Of a DNA stretch of 64,000 nucleotides, positions 34,220-47,671 are shown in pieces. Under the pieces are notes generated by a model. The model saw nothing but the letters and a program-made list of their open reading frames with translations. It made no database searches and was not told the DNA's origin. The DNA is from Flammulina velutipes (lineage: Eukaryota; Basidiomycota; Agaricomycetes; Agaricales; Physalacriaceae): the NCBI GenBank assembly GCA_011800155.1, contig CM022373.1, forward strand, positions 496,001-560,000, written 5' to 3'. The position numbers were made by a program, and so were the translations under genes. Position 1 is the stretch's first letter. Every line of letters begins with the position of its first letter.

Positions 34220-35447
34220 TCAAGCAAACATCGCCATGAGCCCTGCGGTCAAAGGCAAGAGCACTGCAGCAGCCATGGAGGTTGACAAACCCATGGCTCC
34301 GCCCATCGACGAGGCGGCTTGAGTAGTCGTTGAGTTGGACTCGGACGAGTCATTGCTGCTGTGAGGGATGGCTGCCTGGAATTGGAAAACAGCGGGCCCA
34401 GCAACGGTCGTGTCGTCCGAAAGAGCTGCGCCACCCTGAGTGATAACAAGGTAAACCGTCCCGTCGAGCTCTTTGGGGATGGTAACTTGGCCATTCTTGA
34501 TTTCTGCAGTGGCGTTGGCAAGACCGGTGAGGAAGACAGCGGTCAATCCATCGGCGACGCCGTCGAAAGTGAGAGTGACATTATCACCGGGCTTGGCTGT
34601 AGCAGGGGAGAATGTGACGGCGGGGAAGGCTTTGACAGGGAGAGTAGGGTTGGATTCGGGGCATCCGGTGATGAATGCGGCGGCGAGAGAGTACACTTGG
34701 TTTAATGAGAGGGGAACCTAGAAATGTAAATAAGTACGATCGATGGTATTTCAGGTTATGAAGAAAGGCATACGTCAAGAGCTCCGCTCCATGGCTGGAC
34801 GTCGTTGACGGCAGCCGCGACCCAGGAAGCGTGGCGCGCCTCGGTGGAGAGAACGACAGCGGCAGCAGTCAAGTAGGCGGGGTTCGTGATGTACTGGGCA
34901 GCACCGGCATACGCAGACACACCTTTGCCCAAATGAGTTGGCTGTCGTCGATGAACAGGATTAATAAGACTGACCGACACCTTCCAAAATCTGGCTGACT
35001 GCGGCGAATTCCTTGGGGTTCGTGTAACCACTGCAGCCGCATGGGTTAGTTTAAAGCAAATAATTGTGTAGAGAGATCCTTACAATTCATACGTGCAGGC
35101 TTGAGTTGCGTTCTCGCCTAGGGCACCGGACAAAAAGTCGACGTGGGCCTGCTCGTGAGCAGCAATCTGCGCAAAGAGGCCACGAGCAGAGGCAGGGAGA
35201 CCCGCATCTGTGAAGGCCTTGTCGTCGAATTTCTTGAGCGCATCGGCATAGAACGCGTTCTCCAAATGCTCGAGAGTCAACGCGTAGTTGAGGATAACAG
35301 TGTCTAGGCAATGTCGGTCAGAAAATTGATTGACAGGCCCTCTACAATGTACTCACCATCGATGCCCGTGGGCGTTCCCGACGCGCGCTTCAGAAGAGGC
35401 GTGGCTGAAACGGCGGTAAGGAAAGTGAGAGCGGCGACGGTCTTCAT
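34220..35447 (-). CDS. Rds1-like secreted ferritin-fold protein, probably GPI-anchored
   Basis: Member of the desiccation/stress-related ferritin-like family (S. pombe rds1). The start at 35447 gives a signal peptide (VAALTFLTAVSATPLLKR). Three to four introns separate the exons. The four-helix ferritin-like part has VILNYALTLEHLENAFY (Glu), AQIAAHEQAHVDFL (E-x-x-x-H) and VVLSTEARHASWV (E-x-x-H), so carboxylate and histidine metal ligands may be present. A beta-rich domain follows with FPAVTFSPATAKPGDNVTLTFDG. The C terminus is Ser/Thr/Asn-rich and ends in a hydrophobic tail (MAAAVLLPLTAGLMAMFA), fitting a GPI-anchor signal. The protein is expected at the cell surface. Its molecular activity in fungi is unclear; expression under stress is a family trait, not visible here. 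Confidence 0.88.
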
Positions 35448-36914
35448 GTTGGAGGCGGGTGGATTGACAATAGAAGAGGAGGGGTATAAACGAAACTGGG
35501 AAGAATCGAATAGAGAAGGAGCTGAATTCTCCCTGCCTTTTGTACGCCAAAGTCAAATGTGGCGTCAATGGCGATCTCGGGCGATGATCTGACATAATCC
35601 TGGAGCTGTTCAGATTTGAAGAGGTTAACAATGTAGCATGCTCATGTTTCCCTTTGGATTATTAGTATTGCACCGAGCATTGTAACTTATTAAAAAGACC
35701 TACTGGGTTAGTTGGATTGTCCGTCCAGAGTCCGTGGTTTGAAGTTTTGACACGAAGGAAAACACATCGTTAAATGCCTCGTACGATAAATTGAGGAGAT
35801 ATGCGGATAGCGGCTATGACAGGGTGAACAGGAAAAGAGCCACTCGCCGCTTGAATTGGACAGCTAGGGAGCTACAAAACTCGATGCGAGCCCAGTGGCA
35901 GTGGGCAAGCGAGGAGTACGATCCATCACGAGTGGTTCTCGGGTATGTCGGACTACATTTAGTTGAGTGTATATCCCTTGGCTTTCAAGAGCAAGAACAG
36001 GGGATACTTTGTCCTTCCCATTTAGAGAGGTCAAGAAGCGACTTGAGCTAGTACGATTAGCTTCAGCCTTGGGTCTAGAGTCAACTTTGTTCAAACGTTC
36101 AACATTATTCGCACGACATACATTTAGATCACTGTTGGCGCTCCTGACAAGTTGCAAATTGAAATTTGGCGTGGACGTGTCATACCGGGCCGAAGCTCCG
36201 TTTGCCTTTTTTGTCACTCAACGCTTTCCGAGACGCCACACCTTTCACAAAGAAATTGTATTATTTTGATTTACTTTCGCTCTTCCTGCGTGACCAGTGC
36301 TTCTGGAACTACAGACCTGGAGTTTGCCGCCCCTGCGTCAGATCAAGACCTACGCTGCAAAGTAGACGTTATACACTGAGTATGTTTAGAGGAGATAGAA
36401 TGAAGTATATATATCACAAAGACCGACTCGTGTAGACCATGGCTGTGCATGGTAGTGCGTGTGTGCTTGAAATCAAAGTGACTAGAGCTTGTTCGCCCCA
36501 ATTACATATGTAAGATGCCGAGGTTTACAAGTGTGCAATCTTCTCCCTCATATTGACTTGTCTACATCAAAATCTCTGAAAGAAGATCACTCCCCTCTTC
36601 ACATCTTAGACGGCTGTAGGTTCGGCTTGCGCCACCTATCTTGTGATTTGAGGCTTAAATGCCAGTCGAACCACCAGCGCATTTTCCGTAGTCGAATGCA
36701 CAAAGAGCGTTCGAGAGACCTGATGAGCTGTATGCATTCAGAGGTATATGAGCGGAAACATCCATATGTACACGTTGTATTAGAAAACGAGATTCCGCCT
36801 CGCCTATGTACGGTAGCTATCACAAATTATAACGAGTGGTATACAGAAAGGAAGTATGCGGTTGAAAACAAGGACGAGAGCGATATTTGAGTAGCAAAGA
36901 TGTGTAGACGACGT
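35448..36914. other. 1.5-kb region without a supported gene
   Basis: Two overlapping frames on opposite strands (35864-36217 minus and 35967-36269 plus) and a 133-codon plus frame (36489-36890) are present. None has a recognised motif, a start context or splice partners that would support it. The region may contain an old repeat or an RNA gene that I cannot identify by eye. Confidence 0.5.
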
Positions 36915-37610
36915 TCAAGGTAGCGTAGAAGAAAAGGTTGCGGGCTGTATGCGGGCCCAGCTCCAGGAGCGCCAGGAGTGATCGAGAGCGGGGTAAGCAG
37001 GTGTTCCGTGATTCTGGAAGAGATAATCCTGCACGGCTGGGTGGCAGACGAGGGGTTTGACGCGTGGGGGAGGCGGGGAAGGGGAGCGTGTTCGTTCGGG
37101 AGTGGCGTCCGAGCTTTCATCTTCCTCTTTTACGGAGACATCGTCGTTATCTGAAATGAGGGACGGCGTCGACGATGTTTCAGAGCCGCACTTTGATGTC
37201 TACAAGCCATCGCGTGAGTGTCATGCGGTTAACGCGTGTATCGGAAGTACGACGTACCGCGCTAGCGTCCTTGAGGACTCGGAGCTGTTGTGGCGTCCGT
37301 CTGAGACATCGTTGGCGATGAATACGCCAGTGGCTAGGTTCATAACCGTATGTGGAAGATAGTTTTATGCGTGATTCACAGCGTCTGCATTCAACGAGGG
37401 CGGGGGTAAGGATGTTAACGAGAGGATCATTGCGAAGCCGATCTGCGCGCCGCTTTTCAGCTTCGTTCTTGTACCTAACGCAGAATGAGGAGATGGTTCA
37501 ATTCATATCCATCAAAGAACGTACTGGGAGAGGGAGGTCCGCGCGGGGATTTTGATCGTACTTGGGGAGGACAGTCGGTCTCTTGTGGGGATTTCAAAGC
37601 TTGGGAAGAC
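36915..37610 (-). CDS. Hypothetical protein with C-x2-C...H...C zinc-finger-like motif, 5' end uncertain
   Basis: The function is unknown. The gene is found only after splicing. An upstream exon reads RDRLSSPSTIKIPARTSLSQ, then (from 37474) YKNEAEKRRADRLRNDPLVN, followed by a motif of two Cys, a Trp, a His and a Cys (ECRRCESRIKL...SHWRIHRQRC). That motif occurs in Agaricomycete proteins of unknown role and may bind zinc. A second intron (GTACGT...TTGTAG) leads to an acidic exon (SDNDDVSVKEEDES), a Ser/Pro stretch (RTRSPSPPPP) and the end HSWRSWSWARIQPATFSS. The stop is at 36917-36915. The frame is closed by a stop just above 37610, so the true start must lie in an earlier exon I could not place. 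Nuclear location is a guess from composition. Confidence 0.5.
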
Positions 37611-39435
<1,825 letters not shown>

Positions 39436-39803
39436 ACATGTTCATCGCCCGCGAATAAATGGCGATCCATCCATACACTGTTTATATCAACGTAGCACTT
39501 AAATCTTTGCCACTGTCAATGCGTAATCAGCCTTGGGTTCATGCCATTTGTATGCCACTACAGTCAATCGTAGCAATAAAGCCATCAAGTGCTCTCATAC
39601 TATCGGGTTGTCGTCTGATTCTTTAGCATGTACATGCTGTCTCTGCCGAGCCAATTATTTGACAATAACCCTTCACACCGAGTGTCGTTTTCTGAGAGGC
39701 TGCAATTATTGTGTGCAGTTTGATGGGACCCACAGAGACCCACAAGACCCTGCAACGCTTTGTTTGTGTACCACCATCATCTCTCAGTTGCCACTCGCTT
39801 GAG
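39436..39803. other. Intergenic, no gene seen
   Basis: This 368-bp stretch lies between the ubiquitin fusion and the SWIM/RING gene. No supported frame is present. Confidence 0.6.
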
Positions 39804-41101
39804 CATGCCTCCCAAAGGAAAGAAGAGAGCGCGCGCTGACTCGGACAGTGACGACTACGAATTATCAGGGTCAGACGCAGATGCTGGAAATTCTCCTTCC
39901 TCGTCGTCTTTGACAAAAGAAACGAATCGGAAGCCGACCCGGAATGCCACCAAACGCACCCGCAACATTCCTGATGACGACGACGAAGACTACGACGTCT
40001 CTGCTGCATCAGAATCTGAGCATGCTATCAAGATGCCTTCCGTTTCAGCGCGGCGCGGAAAACGTCTGGTATCGGGTACACAGGAGCAGGACGCCATTCA
40101 GATGCCAGCGTATTCACCAGAAGGCAACTCAACGCGTAAGAAAGTGAAGAAGACGGCTGAACCTGCAGGGGAGAAGCGTCTCGCGCGGTTCAAGTTGAAA
40201 TGTCCAGAGGACGTGCGCGATCGGTATATTCTAACAACAAAAAAGTGAGTCCCCGTTACACACAAGACCCTTGTCTGATTGGAATAGGTTCTATATCTTA
40301 GGGAGAAATAAGATAAACGATGTGGAGGAGCATTTCAAGATCGCCACGACGACGAATGTGGAGATATCGAATGTCAGAATTCACCCATTGAGGCGCTTTG
40401 ATAGGCATTGATGACTTCCATGCAGATCTTCACTGTTACTATTGCACACCGGCTCCGATGCGACTGTGAGAGATATTCAATTTAGCTACCGTTTCCTTAT
40501 CAACGTGCGTCTACGTCAGGTCCTCACGGACAAAAGGCGCTCAACAACTGCGAACATATAGTATGTGGCGCAGATATCTGGATTTTTTGCCCATTCACTG
40601 AACTCTTTCCCAAGTTGATTGTTCTATGGCACGGTAGGCTACATTTATCGGCACACACGACGTACTCGACTCAAGTATATGTTCTTAGTCCTAAAAGTGC
40701 CTTCTTCATCAAACCTGTGGTATCAGAAGTATGTTATTTTTCTGCTACGGGAGCATGCAAGTACTCAAAAAAATCAAGAGCCCTCCTAACATCAGAGCTC
40801 GCCGAGATCTTCGCTGCTGCGCCAATCACATCTTCCCGCCCGAAATCCGGAGAGAAGAAAGCACAGTCTGAGGCGTTCGACTGTCCGATATGCTTTAGTC
40901 GTTTCTATGACAAGATAAACAACAACCCGAATTCCGAGTCGGTTTGGTGTGGCGAGTGTGGCGAGATGATACATCGTGGATGTTTAGAGCAATGTGAGCT
41001 TCATCCTAAGTTCTCTTCGAGATTACTAATTTTTCGTAATAGGGCGCAAGGCTAATGACCGGACGTGCGTTTCGTGCGGACCGTTGAGTGGAGAGAACTA
41101 G
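39804..41101 (+). CDS. SWIM zinc-finger plus RING-type protein (ZSWIM2-like)
   Basis: Probable E3 ubiquitin ligase or DNA-damage-related protein of the SWIM/RING type found in many basidiomycetes. The N terminus is charged and Ser-rich (MPPKGKKRARADSDSDD). Exon 1 ends near 40243 after GEKRLARFKLKCPEDVRDRY, which is the family entry block. The next exon, FYILGRNKINDVEEHF, leads to TVTIAHRLRCDC and, after an intron, GPHGQKALNNCEHI. Together these give the SWIM ligands C-x-C and C-x-H. The later exon reads ALLTSELAEIFAAAP and a RING-like FDCPICFSRFYD, VWCGECGEMIHRGCLEQ|W, CVSCG. The stop is at 41099-41101. The introns between about 40370 and 40700 are not fixed exactly, and some conserved spacing looks shortened, so mild degeneration is possible. 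Confidence 0.7.
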
Positions 41102-42479
41102 AGAAAACTAAGCATTATTGTTTGCACAGTCTATCGATAAGATCATGAGGTCGAGCCAAGCTGAGCTTGGAGTCGACTTGAGCAATTGCATGAATACGAG
41201 CACGCAAACGGCTAGTCCCCCGCCGTGGAAAGGGCTTTCCAGAGTGAGTATGTTCAATGCGGATGGTCCGCCACAACTATTCAGCAATTATATTCATACC
41301 CGCTGCCGAATGATCCGCCAACCCCACAGGCAGGAACAGCGCAGGAACGAGCGATGAAGAGATTCATCCACTCAGTTCACCAAGTTTCCTGGCCTCTTAC
41401 TTGAGAGCTTCACGCATGGTTAGCTCTTCATCGATATTTCCCCCTCCCTCATTCTGGACGGTGGCGTCGCAATACTCACAGAGTTCGTCAGACCCTGGAC
41501 CACTTTTGGTTTTCGATGAAAGTGTTTTGGGAATTGGGATGGTCGCCAGCGTGACTATCGGTGGGAAACGGGAGCCAAGGTCAACCCCCTCGTCAACGCG
41601 TCAACCCTCATAAACTTTTAGATCATTTCATCTCAAAGATCCGGTCGCATCCGTCCATAATGCCTACAACCAACCAATCCGCTCCAATCGTTATGCCATC
41701 CCAAGTACTTTTTCCTGGTAGCACTTCGACTATGCTCTTGGTATCGTCAGCCTTTCCCCATCTTGTTCGCGTCTAGACTCATCGGGAGAGATGTTATCGC
41801 GGTAAACGGGTTTCAGGCAACATGTTGAATGGCCATTCTAGGAGTTCCTCAAGTATTCTGGCACTCAATAAGCGCTATAGGAACTGGAACAGGTGACCAT
41901 TTAGCGTTATCCTGTGTTCCTACTCAATTTAAATTCTTTGCCACAGTTCGTCCTGGATCTATTTTTAGCCGAAGTAGTTCATGCCCGCATTGAGACGGCG
42001 CCATATCTGTTTCAGCTTGGCGTCGTGTGCGCTAACTTCCGATCGTCGGTTGCCCGAGCATTCTCTCTATATCGGCGCACTGCGCTACCTCAGTCATGCG
42101 CACCGGACGCTCGCCGGACTTGCGCAATACGTAGTGAACATCTTCGCAGACCTGAGAGAACGTTTTCGAGGATTCGAATCTTTCGATGCCTTCGGCACCA
42201 TTTTACCCTTCCGCTGCAGCGCTCGGACACTTGATCGATCCATCAGCTTGGCGAGATATTTTGGTCACGCCAAGAGTGAACAGCAAACTGTGAGTCCCCA
42301 CTTGGTCCCCACAACCACCCCACATGTCCCCACGCCTGCTCTACCCCATATTTCATACTTCCGGCTTTTGCCCCTAATATATTCAGGCTTCTGATCAGAA
42401 CAAGGAGGAACGATGGGAAGATAAAACGGATTGAACTCATACATTCTTTGTCTCCATTCCTCCAGTCCCATCTCAGCCA
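41102..42479. other. 1.4-kb region without a supported gene
   Basis: The frames at 41914-42234 and 41981-42394 (plus strand) contain LDLFLAEVVHARIETAPYLF and VCANFRSSVARAF, faintly like a degenerate F-box-like start. Without a continuing domain I do not call a gene. The part near 42290-42479 is the leader of the JEN1-like gene. Confidence 0.45.
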
Positions 42480-44385
42480 TGTCACTGTCGTCGGGCTCCT
42501 CCCAGCAACAAGACCTCTTGTCGAAGGCGAAGAACAATGTCGCCGACTTGTTCAGATGGAAGACGAGAGTCACCGTTATCGACACCCATGGACATGAAAC
42601 GGAGGAATGGCAGTCGCCTGAGCCTCGTATGTGCTCATCGTATAGTTCCTCTTGATAGTTTGCTTATGATGATACACTAGTGCAAAATCCTATCAAGCTC
42701 TTTGGCAAGCTCACTGCTATGAACTGGGTATTCTTCCTTGTTGGCCTTGCGGCTTGGACTGCAGATGGTAAGCTCCGTCCTTTGACTATCCAAGATGAAC
42801 ATTAACGAATTTTTCGCAGCTTTGGACTTCCACACGCTTTCTATCAAGACGACCGAGTTCGCAAAGTACTACGATGTCAGTAAGACGAGTGTTACGACTG
42901 CAATTACCCTTACGTTGCTATTGCGCTCCGTCGGCGCTGCTGTCTTTGTAAGTCTTGTACCCTAGGCGCTGTATTTGCCGACGCTAATTGTTGAATGAAG
43001 GGTGTTGCTGGTGATTACTGGGGTCGCAAGTACCCAATGGCCATCAACATGTGGATCTTGGGAGCTCTCCAGATCGCTACTATCTACTGCAAGACTTTCC
43101 AGGAGTTCCTCGCTGTCCGCGCTATCTTTGGTCTTGCCATGGGTGGTGTATACGGTAACGCTGTAGCGATGGCTCTGGAGAATTGGTATGCTTGACCTCT
43201 AACCTCCGCACGACACCTGCTCATTAAACTTATTCTTTAGCCCCGTCGAGGCTCGTGGACTCATGAGCGGCATACTTCAACAAGGCTACTCCCTTGGATA
43301 CGTGATTGGCGCTTGCGTTAACCTCAAAGTTGGCGCCGCACCAGATTCATGGAAACCCGCCTTCTGGGGCGCAGCCGGAGCTTCTATCTTCGTCGGCTTC
43401 GTCCGCCTATTGTTCCCCGAATCCAAGCAGTTCATCGAGGCAAAGAAGTCCGGCAAGAAGGGAGCACACTCTGCTGCTTTCAAGAAGGAGATCGGAAAGG
43501 TCTTCAGAAAGGAATGGAAGATGATCTGTGAGTGAAAATTAATATGTGGTTGATCCTGTCCTCATGCTCGTTACGACAGTCTACTGTGTTATTCTCATGA
43601 CCTGGTTCAACTACTACTCGCACTCTTCCCAGGACAGCTACACGACGTTCATGAAGGTGCAGAAAGGCCTCGATAACAACGGTGCTAGCCGTGCCAGTAT
43701 TCTCATGAAGACTGGCGCTTGCGTCGGAGGTACGATCATAGGATGGTTGTCTCAATTCATTGGAAGACGCCGTGCTATCGTTGGCGCCGCAGTTATCTCA
43801 TGCTGCCTCATTCCCGCTTGGATTTTACCGAGCACTGAACGGAGCTTATCTGCTTCTGGCTTCTTCATGCAATTCTTCGTCCAGGGAGCCTGGGGTGTTA
43901 TTCCCATCCGTATGTTCTTCCGTCCCACGACATGACAGCTTGCTTACTGACGAACCATTCCATTCCAGACTTGAATGAGTTGTCTCCCGTGGCCTTCCGA
44001 TCTTCGTTCCCCGGTATTACCTACCAGTTGGGCAACATGATCTCCTCGCCGTCGGCTCAGATTATCAACGCGATTGCCGAGTCTCACTTCTTGAAGAGAG
44101 GAGATGGCGCGATTGTAGAAGCGTATGGACCTACCATGGGTACGTTGCTTGCTCTTAATCGTTTCAATGACACTAATGATACCTTCAGGCATTGCCACTG
44201 CCATTATTGCTACAGGCATTGCTATCACCACCGCCCTTGGCCCCGAGAAACGTGGGTCGCACTTCGAAGCCGCGCCTGTGGTACCAGAAGAGGGCTTGCC
44301 TCAGCACGCTGGGGATCTTAACGATGAATATGACGAAAAGCTGAAGGCGGATCACCACGAAGAACATGTAAAGGGTGATAACTGA
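42480..44385 (+). CDS. JEN1: JEN1-type carboxylate (lactate/pyruvate) proton symporter
   Basis: Plasma-membrane MFS transporter for lactate, pyruvate or related acids. The cytosolic N terminus (MSLSSGSSQQQDLL) is followed by WVFFLVGLAAWTADALDFHTLSI. The MFS loop GDYWGRKYPMAINMW comes next, then FLAVRAIFGLAMGGVYGNAVAMALENCPVEARGL (an AAT-|TG|C junction at about 43183/43243). The carboxylate-transporter signature NYYSHSSQDSYTT matches the N-x-x-[ST]-H-x-[ST]-Q-D motif of Jen1. After it come IIGWLSQFIGRRRAIV and SFPGITYQLGNMISSPSAQI. The tail is acidic and charged (DEYDEKLKADHHEEH). About nine exons, 520-530 residues. Regulation by carbon source is known for the family but not visible here. Confidence 0.9.
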
Positions 44386-44869
44386 GAATCACGCTGTATC
44401 TGACGATGTATTGCGCTATACGCGAGGTTTGTACTATTAATTACTTTTATCCACGAATGACGAGAAGATAAACATCGTCGAGCCTGTTGTTAAGACCAGA
44501 AAGAACAAATAGCGTGGTCAAAGTATGATCTACAGCGATAACGTGTGACAAACGGTTACTTGAATGTGCATTCGATACTGTTGTACCGGCAGAGACGTGA
44601 TGACCAAGTCATAGCATCGGTCTTGTATCACGGTTCACGGTACAAAGTCGCGGTGGCGCCGTCGATTCAGTCTGCTAGATTATTTAACGCTTTCAAGGTT
44701 CGGAGGGAGGCCGGGAAGGGATAAGAATAGAGCAGAATGCTAGTTCATTGGTCGATGCGCTACATTGAGCGTAGTCAAGAGGGAATGTAAGGAATCTTGA
44801 GGAATCTCCGAGGGTATAATAGGCATTCTGAGAGTTGTGCGAAGAATTGGATTGATAGAAACATGACTG
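44386..44869. other. Convergent intergenic region
   Basis: This 484-bp stretch lies between the JEN1-like stop and the PET117 stop. No supported gene. Confidence 0.6.
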
Positions 44870-45152
44870 CTAAGATCCCGAATTTCGTTCAATCTTTTGA
44901 ACAGATTCATATAGTTCTCGCTTTCGTCTCGACTCGTCAAAGGCATCCTGGCGTTGACGCATCTTTTCTTGTCGTCGAGCGTCGTCCTTGAGGACACCTT
45001 GGAACATGGTCTGTTGACATTCAATAATTTGGCTTCGACGTTACGGACGCGCGCACCTCTCGCTCCTGCGTCTGTTGATAATGCACTGCCCATATAGTCA
45101 ATGCACAGAACATGCAGGCGCCAGTAAACGTGGCTTTAGCGGCGACAGACAT
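44870..45152 (-). CDS. PET117: PET117, cytochrome c oxidase assembly factor
   Basis: Small mitochondrial protein needed for cytochrome c oxidase assembly. Two exons, 45152-45057 and 45010-44870, code 78 residues, the normal size. Exon 1 is a single membrane helix (KATFTGACMFCALTIWAVHY) followed by QQTQERE. Exon 2 continues TMFQGVLKDDARRQEKMRQRQ, the recognisable Pet117 core, then DAFDESRRKRELYESVQKIE. The longer open frame at 44740-45093 in another phase is a shadow. The protein should sit in the inner mitochondrial membrane with its charged tail exposed. The start codon is only 109 bp from that of the divergent CID-domain gene, so both probably share one promoter. Confidence 0.9.
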
Positions 45153-45261
45153 GAGTGCAAACAAAGACGTCGCGAGGCTTTGACAACAACAAAGGCAAAT
45201 ATCGACTCCTGTCTCCAACCTTCACCACCGTCTTCGCTGGCACTGCAAACGGGAGGCAACC

Positions 45262-47466
45262 ATGGCGCTCTCATCCGTGCGTTTATGGTCAAATCGTGGT
45301 ATTTGTTGTTCTGACGATGCTGCGTCGCTCCAGGACTTTGAATCACAACTACAAGAGATCGTCCAGGCAAAACGTTTGTCTGGCTCAAAGATAACCAAAT
45401 TAACAGAGTTGGCGATGAAGTCCATGCAAGTGCGTATACAAGCACACCTACGCGCTGCAAACGCTAACAGAAACTCTATCTAGGATGACACAAACATGGT
45501 CTCGATTCTGTATCGCACGCACAAGTCTTTGTCTACCACTTCCAAAATCTCCAGCCTCTACGTCTTCGATGCTCTGGCTCGTGCTGCGAAATCTAAGGCA
45601 ACCAAACGAGACCTTTCTTCTCATTCACCTACTGGGAACTGTGCTACTTTTCTCTCAAAGGTCGAGGCCATTCTCGACGGCCTATTCCAGGACATGCTAG
45701 CGTCTAGCAATCAAGATTGTAGAGTGAGTCTTATCACGATGCTGACGACCTAGAAAACACCATATTTCTACCCGTTACGCATTACCTACCAAGTCGAACT
45801 AGACAGCTAAACCTAACGTTCTTCTACAGGACAAATCCAAGAAAATCCTTGATATATGGATAAAGGGGAAAACGTTCCCGGAGGCTACGCTATCTCATCT
45901 AACAAAGATGTTTAACCGCAAAGGTGCTTATCACAAACTTGACTTGTACTCGCTAAGTACTTCTCTTATCTATACAACCCGTTTTCTTGCATGCTTTGCT
46001 TGAATCTTCTCGTTACCTGTTGAGTTAGAACTGAAATATTATGGTTTGTTTCTCAGAACCCGAGAATGCCGTCACGCCATCCGACCCCCGTATTGCCGCC
46101 GCACCCCAGAAATCACCACCACCACCGTCGCTACGTCCACCAACACACAGTCCTGTGCAAATACCTACTCCTCTCGTTACGTCGCAAGCAACCACCATCC
46201 CAGTCCCCACCAACGATGCCAACACTCTTATTACCCTCCTCCAACAAGCAGCTGCAGGGTGAGTACCCCTCATCTCTATTTTTCTTCGTGCTGATTTGTT
46301 GCAGGCAAAATACCTCCTCCCAATCCACTGCATCGTCCTCTCTGACAGCACAGCAAATATTACTTCAACAACTCGCTCAAGTTGCCCAAACCCAGAAGGC
46401 CACTACCAGCACACCAGCCACCAACATACCGGCATCCACAGCTGATTTTGCAAATCTCACGAACCTTCCTGGTCCTAACGGCCACTGGGAGGCTGGTTCA
46501 TCTCATTCTCCCCCGTCCTTCCGAGATGTCAATCAGCAGCGTAGTCCCCGTGCCGTGAACGGTAATGATAGAGGCCCGACGCGCGACCCACGCACCAACC
46601 TTCGAGGTCGCGGCTTTGACGGTAGTAGAGATGATCGTGAGCGTCTCAGAGGAAGGCAGCAAAGTCCCTTGCATACGAGGCCTAGAGACGGTCGCTCTAA
46701 AAGTCCCCCCAGTAGATATGGCGGTAGGAGAGACGTAAAACCGTATAGCCCTCCTCGGAGACCTTCCATGTCAACATTGGCATCAGCGGAATCCAGAAAT
46801 AATACTGAAATTAGTGGCAGTGGTCAAAGAGACGAGTTTGGGCGCGACGTCCGACATACTTCGCCCTCGTCTAAAGAAGGAAATAATACGCCAATGCACG
46901 TGCAGCCAACGATTGCTATTGCAGCCAATGCCATGGCGGCACAATCGCCACCGCACGGTTCGATAGCGGGTCCATCCTCTGCGATTGTAGCGTCTTCTTC
47001 GCTACCGGCATCGACATCGACGTTGGATATCTCTGTAGGACTAGAGCAATTCGTCCCGCATCTTTTCAATCCGACATTACCGGATTCGTGGATGGCGCTA
47101 GGAAAGATGTGGGAAGTGACTAATCACTACGTGCCGTCTCAGGAGGAACTTATGCAGTACTATCTTGCGATGATGATGATGGGAGGTGGCGTTCCGGTGC
47201 AACAGGCTGTTGTCGCTCCCGAGACAAGCACGCCGTGGCAGGATAGAGGAGGACATGCAGGTCGAGGGGCCGGAAGAGGGGGATTCACAGCGGGGAGGGG
47301 GGCATTTAACTCCCAGAATCACTGGAACCAGGGTGCCGGACAGGATTTCCAATCAGACGCGACAATATTAGGAGGAGAGGAGCCCTCAGCGCCCCCGGAG
47401 GAAGAAAACACTAGCGGTGGCATGCAGAGAGTGGGCGATAAGTGGATGTTCGTCAAGAAATCATAA
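45262..47466 (+). CDS. CID-domain protein (Nrd1/Seb1/SCAF-like), RNA polymerase II CTD-binding
   Basis: Protein with an N-terminal CTD-interaction domain, expected to bind the phosphorylated RNA polymerase II tail during transcription termination or RNA processing. CID blocks: FESQLQEIVQAKRLSGSKITKLTELAMKSM, NMVSILYRTHKSLSTTSKISSLYVFDALARAAK, GNCATFLSKVEAILDGLFQDML and KKILDIWIKGKTFPEATL. The first possible intron (45277-45333) is 57 bp, in frame and stop-free. Later exons give a Pro/Gln-rich linker (LLQQLAQVAQTQ) and an Arg/Ser-rich part (RDDRERLRGRQQSP, SPPRRPS). A Gly/Arg stretch (RGAGRGGFTAGRG) and the tail GDKWMFVKKS follow. I see no RRM, unlike Nrd1 and Seb1. The gene is divergent from PET117. 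Length is about 650-680 residues. Confidence 0.8.
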
Positions 47467-47671
47467 TTATGTATCACCAGCATTTTCTCTCTTCCTTTCG
47501 CTCATGGTTTACGATTCTGCTTACTTAAATTAACGTACTATGGATGTATACATTATTTATACATAGCGTTCTGGGATTTTGTTTTGCGCCACTGTGGGCA
47601 ACGGTGTTGAGTCACACTGTTACGGGACGCGACCGTGACAGTACTTTGTCATCTTTCATTCTCGAACCACC

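Noticed and set aside
35864..36269. Overlapping ~100-codon frames on opposite strands
   Set aside because: No recognised domain, start context or introns; could be part of an old repeat, but nothing in the window repeats it.
36489..36890. 133-codon plus-strand frame
   Set aside because: Amino-acid composition looks random and it lies where the 3' UTR of the minus-strand zinc-finger gene is expected.
41914..42394. Possible F-box-like remnant before the JEN1-like gene
   Set aside because: Only a faint resemblance over about 40 residues in one frame, with no continuing domain.
44740..45093. 117-codon minus-strand frame over PET117
   Set aside because: It is the wrong phase; the two-exon PET117 model explains the conserved residues.
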